The notes: generated by a model from the sequence alone, not told the origin. DNA of 41,221 nucleotides from Candidatus Thorarchaeota archaeon (GCA_016840685.1 JAEORX010000011.1:1-41221); one strand, 5' to 3'; counted from the first letter of the stretch, positions 16,698 through 25,235 are shown. Numbers and translations are program-made.

Positions 16698-17333
16698 ATG
16701 TACGAGAAAGAGAAGAAGGAACTGCTTGATACTTGTCTGGAGATGCTTAGACACGACCTAGTCATTGGGTCGTCTGGAAATGCAAGTCTAAGAGTCGGAA
16801 ACCATGTCGTAATCTCTCCGAGCTCTGTTCACTATACAGAGATGTCCATCGATGATGTTGTGGTCATTGACTTAGAAGGGAATGAGGTGGAAGGGACCCG
16901 GAATCCTAGTATCGAAACACCAATGCATCTTGAGATTTACAACAACCGCGAGGATGCGTTGGCTGTTGTCCATACACATAGTCTCTATGCGTCATCTATG
17001 GCAATTCTACATGAACCTCTTCCGCCAATAATAGACGAGATTGTACCCAAACTGGGAGCTAATGTTAGAGTCAGTAAGTATGCTATTCCCGGAACAAAAC
17101 AACTGGGAAAGAATGTCCTTGAAGTTCTTGAAGATAGAAGTGCAGCACTGATAGCAAATCATGGCTCGGTCTGTGTGGCAAAGACCCTCAAGGATGCGCT
17201 CTTTCTCTCAATTCTATTGGAACGCGCCTGCAAGATCTATACCACTGCAAGACAGATAGGCAAACCAGTAGAACTTCCCGAAGATGTGGTCGAGGATGAA
17301 CAGGATATCTATATGATGATGCGGGAGTTCTAA
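16698..17333 (+). CDS. fucA: Class II (zinc) aldolase, FucA type
   Basis: A zinc aldolase of the L-fuculose-1-phosphate aldolase/adducin family that cleaves a ketose 1-phosphate to DHAP and a small aldehyde. With ATG 16698 as start, the zinc ligands fall at His92, His94 and His155 and the catalytic acid at Glu73, the same numbers as in Escherichia coli FucA, which supports both the family and the start. The phosphate-binding GSSGN is at 27-30. AGGTGA lies five bases before the ATG, which is one base after the kinase stop; the in-frame GTG 16689 would overlap the kinase. The epimerase RibD/AraD subgroup and methylthioribulose-phosphate dehydratase share the fold, so the substrate is inferred. 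Confidence 0.92.
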   Translation: MYEKEKKELLDTCLEMLRHDLVIGSSGNASLRVGNHVVISPSSVHYTEMSIDDVVVIDLEGNEVEGTRNPSIETPMHLEIYNNREDALAVVHTHSLYASSMAILHEPLPPIIDEIVPKLGANVRVSKYAIPGTKQLGKNVLEVLEDRSAALIANHGSVCVAKTLKDALFLSILLERACKIYTTARQIGKPVELPEDVVEDEQDIYMMMREF

Positions 17334-17343
17334 GGGTGATGAT

Positions 17344-19125
17344 ATGACCGGGTATATGGGTCATATCCTAGTTGCGGACCTGTCAAAGGGTGACATAGGC
17401 ACTCTTGAAACGGATGTATCCATCTCTACTAGTTTTCTGGGGGGAAGTGGTTATGCATCACGTCTCCTCTATGAGCTGCTTGACCCTCAAGTCGATCCCC
17501 TAAGTCCTGAAAATATACTACTCTTCATGACTGGCCCACTGACTGGAACGCTTGCACCCTGCACAGGTCGTCATGTTGTGTGTGGAAAATCGCCACTGAC
17601 CGGTCTCTGGGGTGAATCACATGTTGGAGGTCACTTTGGTGCTTCTCTCAAGTTTTCTGGATTTGATGGAATTCTAATCAGAGGACGTTCCGAAAAACCA
17701 GTCACATTACACATTGATAGTGGACATGGCGAATTCCACTCAGCTACCGATCTCTGGGGCGAGATGACCCGACCGACACAAGACACCCTCAAACAACAAC
17801 TTGGAAAGGTGCAAGTCTGTTGCATTGGACCAGCTGGCGAGAATTCAGTCAAGTTTGCAGGCATCGTGACTGATGAACGGGTTGCTGCAAGATGTGGACT
17901 TGGGGCTGTTATGGGCTCAAAGAACCTCAAAGCCATTGCAGTCGGAGGAGGGCAGAAGGTCCCTCTTCGTGTTCCTGAGGAATTTCGGGAATTAGCCAAG
18001 ACATCGAGAAAAATCCTTGGCGAAGCGATGACAATGCTCAGCGAGCAGGGAACGGCTATGTATGTGGACATTGGCATGATGTTCAATGATATGCCAATCA
18101 AATACTTCCAAGAGATTGAGTTTGAAGATGGAGACCTAATCAATGCAAAGTCGATGGAGGAGATCCTCACAGGAAGGACTTCCTGCTACTCATGTCCAAT
18201 AGGTTGTGGCAGGAAGGTTACAATAGAAGAATATGGTCTACAGGACATAGGTGGTCCTGAGTATCAAACAATTGCATCTTTCGGATCAAACCTACTGATT
18301 GCTGACCTAAAGAAAATCGCGCTATTGAATGATCTATGCAACCAATATGGCATGGATACAATCAGTTGTGGGAGTACAATCGCCTTTTCCACACATCTCT
18401 GTGATATTGGAAAGGCAGACTATGGTTTTCGATGGGGGGACCCTGATGGCGTGATTGATACAGTACATGCGATTGCTAGAAGGGAGGGTGTTGGTGACCT
18501 ATTGGCTGAGGGGTCTGTTTCTGTCGCTCAAAGGCACTCTGCTGAGGATCTAGTTCTTCATGTCAGAGGAATGGAGATACCCAACCATGACCCACGGGCA
18601 TTCTCAGGGATGGCCACAGTTTATACCATTGCATCACGAGGTGCATCACATCTAGAGGGTGACATGTATAGTGTGGACATGGGCGCTGATGTGAGGGAAC
18701 TTGGCATCATCAGTGGAGACCGGTTAGAGAATGGTGACAAGGGATTGATTGCAGCCCGAGCGCAGGACTTTCGCGCATTCTTTGACTGTGTGATAATGTG
18801 CCACTTTGCGATAGTCCCTCCAAAAACAATCATTGAACTGCTAAACCTCGCAGTCGGAACCTCGTACAGACTTGAAGACATCCTAAAGATAGGTGCCAGA
18901 TCGGTCACAATGAAACGTCTCTTCAATCTCAAATGTGGTCTCAGGACCAATGACGAGAAACTTCCTGGGCCACTATTGAAACCCCATCCTGAGAGTGTCA
19001 CAGATGACTTTGTCCCTGATGTCGATGGTCAGCTTGATGAGTACTACAACTACAGAAAGTGGGATAGAAAGACAGGCCAACCCTCTGATAAAGCCCTTGA
19101 GGAACTAGAATTGATTGACATATAG
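17344..19125 (+). CDS. aor: Aldehyde:ferredoxin oxidoreductase (AOR family)
   Basis: A tungsten-pterin enzyme oxidising aldehydes to acids with ferredoxin, 593 residues, oxygen-sensitive and cytoplasmic. The [4Fe-4S] ligands Cys281, Cys284 and Cys288 (CYSCPIGC) and a distal Cys (482 or 486) match the family pattern known from Pyrococcus furiosus. The pterin-binding N-terminal beta domain is present, with GGHFG at 95-99. Its place directly after the aldolase suggests its substrate is the aldehyde released there (lactaldehyde or glycolaldehyde), so sugar breakdown would reduce ferredoxin, which could feed Hdr-type complexes. The gene starts at ATG 17344 after GGTGAT, ten bases from the preceding stop. 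Confidence 0.93.
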   Translation: MTGYMGHILVADLSKGDIGTLETDVSISTSFLGGSGYASRLLYELLDPQVDPLSPENILLFMTGPLTGTLAPCTGRHVVCGKSPLTGLWGESHVGGHFGASLKFSGFDGILIRGRSEKPVTLHIDSGHGEFHSATDLWGEMTRPTQDTLKQQLGKVQVCCIGPAGENSVKFAGIVTDERVAARCGLGAVMGSKNLKAIAVGGGQKVPLRVPEEFRELAKTSRKILGEAMTMLSEQGTAMYVDIGMMFNDMPIKYFQEIEFEDGDLINAKSMEEILTGRTSCYSCPIGCGRKVTIEEYGLQDIGGPEYQTIASFGSNLLIADLKKIALLNDLCNQYGMDTISCGSTIAFSTHLCDIGKADYGFRWGDPDGVIDTVHAIARREGVGDLLAEGSVSVAQRHSAEDLVLHVRGMEIPNHDPRAFSGMATVYTIASRGASHLEGDMYSVDMGADVRELGIISGDRLENGDKGLIAARAQDFRAFFDCVIMCHFAIVPPKTIIELLNLAVGTSYRLEDILKIGARSVTMKRLFNLKCGLRTNDEKLPGPLLKPHPESVTDDFVPDVDGQLDEYYNYRKWDRKTGQPSDKALEELELIDI

Positions 19126-19170
19126 TTCCTAATCCGGTAGCTTATTCCGTAGTTCTTAATGCACTAGAGC

Positions 19171-20109
19171 TTGGTGGTTGTAATTCAGACGGTTGATGGT
19201 CTATTCACTCAGCTAGCGTTATTCTATGGTTTCATACTAATAGGCTATCTAATTGCTCATCTGTCTGGAAAGGCACAAGTCCTCAACAAACATCTCAATG
19301 CATTGCTCATTAATGTCCTCGTTCCAATCTTGATTTTCTATGCTCTCCTCACATCAACCCCAACTTCTCTTGTGGAGATTCCAATTTTCCTCGTAGTTAC
19401 ATTGATGATTCATTTACTAGGCCCTGTTCTGCTATATCTAAGACTTCGAGGAATCCAACTCAACGACCAAACCAAAGGGTCCCTCTTCATTTGTACAACC
19501 TTCACCAATGCTCTGTTTATACCCCTTCCATTGGCATTACTATTCCTAGGACCAACATCAATATCCTTTGTCGTCATGTTCTCGCTCACACAGATGATTC
19601 TCTTAGTGACCCTTGGCTCTGTTATGGGAGCAACATTTGGGGGACCAGAAGCCGGTTGGAGGAAGATTGCCAGAGACGCAGTGATCTTCCCTCCATTTCT
19701 AGCTGCAATACTTGCACTCTTCCTTGTTGGATTCGGTATCGCCCTTCCAACAGATTTGGTTGTGATTCTTTCATACAACTCACCCATCACCACATATCTA
19801 GCACTAGTTTCAGTCGGTCTGGGTGTGGGAGTCAGATTCTCTCTAACCGATGTACGTACTGCATTGAATGTTGTAGTAATCCGTCAATTCATCATCCCTC
19901 TACTTATGCTACCGATAATCCTCCTCTCAACGCTATCATTAATTCCAGTGCAAGTCCTCTTTCTAGAATCTTTCATGCCCCCTGCTATATTAGCAGTCGT
20001 CTATGCGTCAGGTTTTGATTTAGATGTCGAGATTGCATCGACAACTGTTACAATTGGTACCCTGCTCCTATTGCCTGTAATTCCACTCCTCTCTATCTTC
20101 TTTCAGTAG
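19171..20109 (+). CDS. AEC-family (auxin efflux carrier-like) transporter
   Basis: A 312-residue membrane protein with about ten hydrophobic segments in two repeats, typical of the AEC family (PF03547), which in bacteria includes malonate and other organic-acid carriers. The start is TTG 19171 or GTG 19174; neither has a clear ribosome-binding site, and a TATA-like TTCTTAATG lies at 19152-19160, so the message could be leaderless or start a little further in. It follows the AOR gene by 45 bp on the same strand and may export or import the carboxylic acid made or used by that pathway; this is inference from position. Confidence 0.85.
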   Translation: MVVVIQTVDGLFTQLALFYGFILIGYLIAHLSGKAQVLNKHLNALLINVLVPILIFYALLTSTPTSLVEIPIFLVVTLMIHLLGPVLLYLRLRGIQLNDQTKGSLFICTTFTNALFIPLPLALLFLGPTSISFVVMFSLTQMILLVTLGSVMGATFGGPEAGWRKIARDAVIFPPFLAAILALFLVGFGIALPTDLVVILSYNSPITTYLALVSVGLGVGVRFSLTDVRTALNVVVIRQFIIPLLMLPIILLSTLSLIPVQVLFLESFMPPAILAVVYASGFDLDVEIASTTVTIGTLLLLPVIPLLSIFFQ

Positions 20110-20133
20110 TCGTTTACTGCGCATACTGAAGGC

Positions 20134-20139
20134 ATATAT
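20134..20139 (+). promoter_or_regulatory. TATA-like box before the coiled-coil gene
   Basis: ATATAT lies 25-31 bp before ATG 20165, the spacing expected for a nearly leaderless archaeal transcript. There is no Shine-Dalgarno sequence before that ATG, which agrees. Confidence 0.5.
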
Positions 20140-20164
20140 CGATAATGACTCCAATAGACCAAGA

Positions 20165-20497
20165 ATGGTGAATGTCTTGAGTAACCGTGAATCTGAGAAA
20201 TCTAGCAAGCCCGAGGACATCAAGAAGTCACTGGATGACATAGTGCAGAAGCTAGAACAAGACAGTGGTGCAAGTAAAAGCTGGGAGAGCTCTGTTACCT
20301 CCCATAGGGATGAGTGGGAGCTTCTAAAGAGGAAGATTCACGAACGTCAGAAAGCTTTGAAGCAGTTGGTAGCTGATAAGAGAGCAGGGATAATCGGCGT
20401 AGATGAGTTTGAAACCAAGTATAAGATACTTCAAGATGAATTGACCGAGTTGGAATTTGCAGTATATAATATGAGACTGGGTACAGAGGTTCAGTGA
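20165..20497 (+). CDS. Small coiled-coil protein with SHOCT-like C-terminus
   Basis: A hydrophilic protein of 110 residues, not recognised. Residues 1-50 are Ser/Lys/Glu-rich and probably disordered. Residues 50-105 are strongly helical, and the segment with GIIGVDEFETKYKILQDEL resembles the short SHOCT-type helix pair that often ends membrane or oligomeric proteins. No enzyme motif is seen. It converges with the metal-binding protein gene (ends abut at 20497/20498), so it is an independent unit with its own TATA-like box. Confidence 0.7.
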   Translation: MVNVLSNRESEKSSKPEDIKKSLDDIVQKLEQDSGASKSWESSVTSHRDEWELLKRKIHERQKALKQLVADKRAGIIGVDEFETKYKILQDELTELEFAVYNMRLGTEVQ

Positions 20498-21559
20498 CTA
20501 ATCTGCTCGGGCACGCATTACTAGTAGTACTGACTCGATGACAATCATCACGCCTAGGACAGCTGAGAGGGCCAAAAGACCAATGTTTACAGTGTTATCT
20601 GTCGTGTTCCCTGATACCCCTTCAATGCCTGAAACAAGAGCCCCCAAGTTATAGTTCATCATCCACAAGTAATCTGACTCCGCATAGAAGACAGTCTGCC
20701 ACCAGATCAGAATACCGCCATAGTCTTCTTGGAGCTGGTATGCAAACTCTCCACCAGTCTTGAACTTAGCCACATCAGAACCAATAATCAGGTTGATGCT
20801 TCCATTTCGTATTGCTTGTTGAACATCCACCAACTTAGCACCAGAGATTGTAATGTCTTCAACCTGAAGGACAGCATCTGTAGCAATCCCAAACGCTTCT
20901 GCTACATATGCTTCAGTGGGAAAGACCACAACAGCACGCATCTCAGAGAACCCATATGTTTCATCAAGTGATGTGATTAAATCTTCCAATTCGCCTATTG
21001 AATCCGCAAACCTATCAAAGTTCGAGGTCCAATCATTCACATAGCTGCTGTTAAGAGTAGTAAGTGCCCTGCAAGTGGCATTGGCTATTGCTAGTGCATT
21101 TCTAGGCAATAGCCAATATCCATGGGGATTTCCCTGATGATCATGCCCCTCCTCTTCTTCCACTTCACCGCCTGGCATTGGAGAATACATAGCACCATAT
21201 TCTTCGTAGTTCTCCCAAGCATCAGGACTATGGAATGTTATGAATGGAGTTGATGTCAGATTCGCCAATTCCTCCTCCCAATGAAAGTGACCTGTGAAAA
21301 CAAGCAAGTCTGCTTCTTCAGCTACAGATAGGACATCTGGGGTCAATGTGAAAGCATGAGGTTCCGTTTCCTGTTCTAGCAGAACATCCACACTGGACAA
21401 AGAGCCACCCACCTCTCTTACTATGCCTGCGAGAGAGGACACTGAAACAGCTATTCTATTGACAGGTACGATCTGAGCGCGAACCTCTATTGTCACTCCA
21501 CTCATTACGAGTGGCAATAGCAACAGTATCAAAGGGACCAGTGTCATCTTCCTCTGCAT
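20498..21559 (-). CDS. Metal ABC transporter substrate-binding protein (ZnuA/TroA family)
   Basis: A cell-surface metal-binding lipoprotein-like receptor of 353 residues. It has an N-terminal signal sequence (hydrophobic core about 6-20), a TroA-type binding domain, and a C-terminal membrane segment (about 325-347) that would anchor it outside the archaeal cell. Candidate ligands are His68 (EPHAF), His146 (NPHGYW) and the acidic-His loop with His139 and His141. The usual third His of ZnuA (SHDAF-type motif) is replaced: the aligned stretch reads FPTEAYVAEAFG. The gene is divergent from nikR and the cognate ABC genes. That altered site plus NikR next door makes nickel, rather than zinc, a real option. 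Confidence 0.88.
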   Translation of the reverse strand: MQRKMTLVPLILLLLPLVMSGVTIEVRAQIVPVNRIAVSVSSLAGIVREVGGSLSSVDVLLEQETEPHAFTLTPDVLSVAEEADLLVFTGHFHWEEELANLTSTPFITFHSPDAWENYEEYGAMYSPMPGGEVEEEEGHDHQGNPHGYWLLPRNALAIANATCRALTTLNSSYVNDWTSNFDRFADSIGELEDLITSLDETYGFSEMRAVVVFPTEAYVAEAFGIATDAVLQVEDITISGAKLVDVQQAIRNGSINLIIGSDVAKFKTGGEFAYQLQEDYGGILIWWQTVFYAESDYLWMMNYNLGALVSGIEGVSGNTTDNTVNIGLLALSAVLGVMIVIESVLLVMRARAD

Positions 21560-21594
21560 GATGGACCGCTTCCAAGCATCATCTATCCAAACTC

Positions 21595-21625
21595 TTAATA
21601 AGATTTTAGAAATAGTTACTAACTA
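21595..21625. promoter_or_regulatory. nikR promoter with 13-bp palindrome, candidate NikR operator
   Basis: A TATA-like TTAATAAG (21595-21602) is followed by TAGTTA-C-TAACTA (21613-21625), a perfect 6-bp inverted repeat with one central base. The repeat covers the expected transcription start, so a bound regulator would block it. The gap between the two divergent genes is only 79 bp, so both directions may be controlled. Confidence 0.55.
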
Positions 21626-21638
21626 CTGAGTGTTTTAG

Positions 21639-22046
21639 GTGTGGACATTGCCCATCGTTGCTGTATCTATGACTGATTATGACCTAGAGGAGCTTGAATC
21701 ACTTCTCGTCGAAGGTGAGTTCTCAAATCGATCAGATGCTGTAAGACATGCTATTCAAGCCCTTCTATCACAGCATCGGGACATCGAGAGTGCAAATGGG
21801 ACTGTCACAGCAGTACTCATTGCACTCTACTATACAAAGGGACAGGGACACAGTATAAGGGCTGTCCAACACAGTTTCAAGAAATATCTCACTGCGACCA
21901 TCCATTCTCATACTAGCGATGGTAGATGTATTGAAGTGATGATTGTCAATGCTGAAGCAGAAATTGTTCGTGACTTTCTCAAGAAACTTCGTGCACAAAA
22001 GAAAGTCCTCAAAGTTGAGGCTAGTTTAATTGGAGGGAGTCACTAA
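21639..22046 (+). CDS. nikR: NikR-type nickel-responsive regulator
   Basis: A ribbon-helix-helix repressor with a C-terminal metal-sensing (ACT-like) domain, 135 residues. The N-terminus (IVAVSM strand, then two helices with FSNRSDAVRHAIQ) is the DNA-binding fold. All four square-planar nickel ligands of NikR are present with correct spacing: His, then 11 residues later His, two later His, six later Cys (QHSFKKYLTATIHSHTSDGRC region), as in E. coli His76/87/89 and Cys95. GTG 21639 is the start because the DNA-contacting strand lies before the internal ATG 21669. The gene overlaps the ATPase start by one base. Confidence 0.93.
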   Translation: MWTLPIVAVSMTDYDLEELESLLVEGEFSNRSDAVRHAIQALLSQHRDIESANGTVTAVLIALYYTKGQGHSIRAVQHSFKKYLTATIHSHTSDGRCIEVMIVNAEAEIVRDFLKKLRAQKKVLKVEASLIGGSH

Positions 22047-22852
22047 TGAGCACCACTGTTCCACTTCTTGAGGCACAAGATCTTGCGGTGAGATATCCCA
22101 ATGGTGAGATTGCCCTCCATGATGTTACTTTTCAGATTAATTCTCCGAGCTTCATGGCTATTATAGGTCCAAATGGCTCTGGCAAATCTACACTGGTTAA
22201 GACCTTTCTGGGGCTAATCAAGCCATTCAAGGGGAGTATAAAGGTGAATGGTCTCGATGCTACCAAGAAATCTGGGAAAATCAGGAAAATGGTGAGGTAT
22301 GTACCTCAGAGAGATCGGATAGAACTTTCAGTTCCAATGAAAGTGAAAGACATTGTGTTGATGGGTCGACTCCTCAAGAAGATGCCTCCTAGGTTTGCCT
22401 CTGTAAAGGATGTTGAAACTGCAAAGGAGGCGTTAAGGCAAGTAGACATGTTAGATCTATGGGATCGTCCTTTCCCTGAGCTCTCAGGCGGACAGAGACA
22501 AAGGGTCTTGGTAGCACGGGCGCTAGCTAGTGAAGGTTCTATACTAGTGTTGGATGAACCATTGGCAGGTACTGATGTTGAGAGTCAGGACCTCATTGTT
22601 GAGGCTCTCGGCAGGTATCACAAGGAAAATGATGTTAGTATCGTTATGGTGACTCACGATCTCAACCCAATTCACACGCTGGTTCAAGATGTCTTGCTTC
22701 TGAAGAATACAGTGGTAGGGATTGGTGAACCTTGTACAGTGATGGATCCTGAATTGATAACGAAGGTGTATGGACCGACCGCTAGAATTGTGGAGCATTC
22801 AGGACACCGTTATTGCATGACAAGAGACTCAGGAATTGATCGTCATGATTGA
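22046..22852 (+). CDS. Metal ABC transporter ATP-binding protein
   Basis: The cytoplasmic ATPase of a ZnuABC/MntABC-type importer, 268 residues. Walker A is GPNGSGKST, the Q-loop is VPQRD, the signature is LSGGQRQRV, Walker B is LVLDEPLAGTD and the H-loop is THDL. The start ATG 22046 overlaps the nikR stop (TAATG), with GGAGGGAG upstream, so the two are translationally coupled. That coupling puts the importer under its own nickel sensor. Confidence 0.94.
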   Translation: MSTTVPLLEAQDLAVRYPNGEIALHDVTFQINSPSFMAIIGPNGSGKSTLVKTFLGLIKPFKGSIKVNGLDATKKSGKIRKMVRYVPQRDRIELSVPMKVKDIVLMGRLLKKMPPRFASVKDVETAKEALRQVDMLDLWDRPFPELSGGQRQRVLVARALASEGSILVLDEPLAGTDVESQDLIVEALGRYHKENDVSIVMVTHDLNPIHTLVQDVLLLKNTVVGIGEPCTVMDPELITKVYGPTARIVEHSGHRYCMTRDSGIDRHD

Positions 22853-23795
22853 GATAATCCAATTGATTTTGGACAGTCCATTTCTCCAGAGAGCTCTTAT
22901 CGCAGCCATACTGATAGCAATTGTAGCTGCTGCAAGTGGTACATTCCTTGTATTTCGAGGTCTCTCCTTCATGGCATCAGGTGTAGCACACGCGGCTCTC
23001 GGTGGAACTGCGCTCGGTATCTTTCTACAGGACTCTGGCCTTGTTCCCTGGTTTGACCCAATTCTTGGTGCACTACTATTCAGTGTTCTTGTGGCAGTCT
23101 TCACTGGTTATGCAGGCGAGTCAGGAGTGGCACAGAAAATGGAGGTCGCAGTCGGTGTGTCCTTTGCACTCTCAATGAGTCTTGCAGTCTTTCTAATGTA
23201 CTACATTCCTCCTTATCGTGTTCCTCAGATATGGGGCTATCTGATAGGTGACATCCTTCTCCTGAACAATCTTGATGTCATCATGTTAGCAAGCACTGCA
23301 GTTATTCTGGGATTCATCACACTCTTATTCAACAAGGAGTTTGTCTATGTCAGCGTTGACATAGAGGGTTCAGCTGCGCATGGCATGAATGCTCGTGCCT
23401 ATCACTATCTGATGTTAGTGATATCCGCATTGGCTATAGCTCTTGCCACAAAAGCAGTGGGGGCGATTCTGGTTTATGCCATAATGGTCGCGCCGGCAGC
23501 GGCATCGAATGAGATTGTGAAATCAGTTCGTGGAGTCATATTCTCTGTCTTTCTTATTGCCCTGGCAGCGGAACTTATTGGAATAACCACCTCATTTCTA
23601 GTCTTTGTTTCTCCAAGTGCCATTGCAGGAATACTAGCAGCGCTATCATATGTCTTGGCTCTCCAGATAAAGAAGATTCAGGAACGGGTACATATTGGGC
23701 ATGAAGAACATGGATCTGATACGCCAGTACTTGCGAAGAGCTTTGAAGAGTCAGTGACAGTTGGTCAGTTGCACAAACACAACCACAACGACTAG
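22845..23795 (+). CDS. Metal ABC transporter permease (ZnuB/MntB type)
   Basis: An importer permease of the ABC-3 family, 316 residues from ATG 22845, with about eight to nine membrane segments and the glycine-rich SGVAHAALGGTALG motif typical of this family near residue 45. The C-terminal tail is His-rich (HKHNHND), which may bind metal. The upstream in-frame TTG 22836 is possible, but ATG 22845 overlaps the ATPase stop as ATGATTGA, the usual coupled layout here. It completes the transporter with the divergent binding protein. Confidence 0.92.
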   Translation: MIEIIQLILDSPFLQRALIAAILIAIVAAASGTFLVFRGLSFMASGVAHAALGGTALGIFLQDSGLVPWFDPILGALLFSVLVAVFTGYAGESGVAQKMEVAVGVSFALSMSLAVFLMYYIPPYRVPQIWGYLIGDILLLNNLDVIMLASTAVILGFITLLFNKEFVYVSVDIEGSAAHGMNARAYHYLMLVISALAIALATKAVGAILVYAIMVAPAAASNEIVKSVRGVIFSVFLIALAAELIGITTSFLVFVSPSAIAGILAALSYVLALQIKKIQERVHIGHEEHGSDTPVLAKSFEESVTVGQLHKHNHND

Positions 23796-23896
23796 TTCAA
23801 TCTCGAACGAGTAAATTGGGTGGATGTCGTTGATTCGGTCGGTATGTTTAAGAGTGAAACGTAAATCCTCGGGTTCCTAGGTCGGTGTGAAGAATA

Positions 23897-24295
23897 GTGA
23901 GCGATGAAACCCCTGAAAGAAGTGAAATGATCCGCTCCACAATTATTACCGTATTACTAACAGTAGTCTTTTTTGTCATAGGTCTAGCTTTTTGGGCCTG
24001 GTCTTCGCCGGAAATCATTGAAACAAGCCCTGTGGGAGCATTGAATGAACTGAACCCTGCACTCACAATTCTGATTGAAGTCTTAGTGATGCTCATGGCT
24101 TTTATCTTTCTTTCAGTAACCGTTATCAATCTTAGACTGATGCTAACAAACATTCGTGCTGGGTGGACTGAGGTCATTGTTGTTCTCATAGTCATGACCA
24201 TCGTGGCATCGGCAATGTTTGGTCTCTTTGTTGGTGCTGCAACAGTGGTTCTTTCCCTTGGCTTTGTTGTATACCTTTATCTCCTTCAGGATTGA
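23897..24295 (+). CDS. Small membrane protein, four segments
   Basis: A 132-residue integral membrane protein with four hydrophobic segments and a short charged N-terminus. No family recognised. A TATA-like TTTAAG at 23847-23852 would start transcription about 20 bp before GTG 23897, so it is likely a separate unit between the metal importer and the information-processing genes. Confidence 0.65.
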   Translation: MSDETPERSEMIRSTIITVLLTVVFFVIGLAFWAWSSPEIIETSPVGALNELNPALTILIEVLVMLMAFIFLSVTVINLRLMLTNIRAGWTEVIVVLIVMTIVASAMFGLFVGAATVVLSLGFVVYLYLLQD

Positions 24296-24366
24296 TCATA
24301 TGCATCTTTCTGGATATTCGGGTCTACCAGAAGCTTTATGTGCATAGGTCTTGGTCTTCGGTTAAG

Positions 24367-24393
24367 AGCCTAGTGGCAGGAATGCCTCAGGCT
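24367..24393 (+). other. Nested hairpin in the proteasome alpha leader
   Basis: AGCCT (24367-24371) pairs with AGGCT (24389-24393), and inside it GGCA pairs with TGCC around a GGAA tetraloop, with AGT/TC as an internal loop. A TATA-like TTTATG at 24335-24340 would start transcription near 24361, so the hairpin would lie at the 5' end of an unusually long leader of about 135 bases before GTG 24498. Whether it is regulatory or a separate small RNA is not known. Confidence 0.35.
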
Positions 24394-24497
24394 GGTAGCA
24401 AAGGAGTCCTCGCAACTCATCGGAATTGTTGGATTGCAAATCTTTGGAATAGTTCTGACTTCCGTTGAGTTCTGATGACCTCTTGGAGGAAGATACT

Positions 24498-25235
24498 GTG
24501 TTTGGGATCTCTGGCGCTGGGTATGATATGAGTACCAGCATCTTCAGTCCTGATGGACGGATATTTGCTGCTGAATATGCAAAGAAAGCAGTGGAACAAG
24601 GAGCTACATCAATTGGCATACTTGTAGAAGAAGGAGTCATTCTTCTTGCTGAAAAGAAGATACAACCACTGCAGGAACCCGATAGTGTTGAAAAAATATC
24701 AATGATAGATGAACATGTTGGGGTTGCCACATCTGGATTGATGGCTGATGCGAGAAAGCTAATCGCTGAGGCTAGGGTGAAGGCACAATCATACTGGCTT
24801 ACATTTGAAGAACCAATCCCTGCTGAAGCACTGGCTGAACACATCTGTGATATTAAGGCACAATTCACTCAAGGTGGTGGAGCTAGACCATATGGTGTTG
24901 CCATGATTATCGGTGCAGTCGATTTTGATGGGTCACCAAGATTGTATGTCACAGATCCAGTTGGCACATATTGGGGCTTTTTAGCCTCAATCATTGGGAG
25001 AGGCGCTACAAAATCTGGAGAATATCTCCAAGAAAGATATGACAGAAAAATGAGCCTTAACAGCGCAATTGAGCTCGCATTAGGTTCTCTACGTGAAACT
25101 AGCGAGAAGGACCTGACTGCTGACAATGTCGAGATTGCGAAGATACCAGTGAAATCCCGAGCATTCGAGAAATTGTCGAGTTCTAAGATTCAAGGCTTCC
25201 TTCAACCTACCAAGCCAACAAAGGATAGGAGTTGA
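24498..25235 (+). CDS. psmA: 20S proteasome alpha subunit
   Basis: The outer-ring subunit of the archaeal proteasome, 245 residues. The N-terminal gate and alpha-family signature are clear: AGYD, then FSPDGRIFAAEYAKKAVEQG, the known alpha-subunit pattern (YDRAITVFSPDGR in Thermoplasma). GTG 24498 is the start because GGAGG is seven bases upstream and the N-terminal length then equals that of other archaeal alpha subunits; the upstream TTG 24465 would add 11 extra residues. The residues needed to bind ATPase C-termini are in the family core. The beta subunit is not in this window. SBDS follows after 10 bp. Confidence 0.95.
   Translation: MFGISGAGYDMSTSIFSPDGRIFAAEYAKKAVEQGATSIGILVEEGVILLAEKKIQPLQEPDSVEKISMIDEHVGVATSGLMADARKLIAEARVKAQSYWLTFEEPIPAEALAEHICDIKAQFTQGGGARPYGVAMIIGAVDFDGSPRLYVTDPVGTYWGFLASIIGRGATKSGEYLQERYDRKMSLNSAIELALGSLRETSEKDLTADNVEIAKIPVKSRAFEKLSSSKIQGFLQPTKPTKDRS

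Noticed and set aside
24361-24470. A small RNA such as SRP RNA or tRNA in front of proteasome alpha
   Set aside because: The GGAA-capped hairpin recalls SRP helix 8, but the conserved loop bases and the length of about 300 nt are missing. The GCCTAGTGGCAGG stretch resembles a tRNA D arm, but no anticodon or T arm follows. Left as an unexplained leader.
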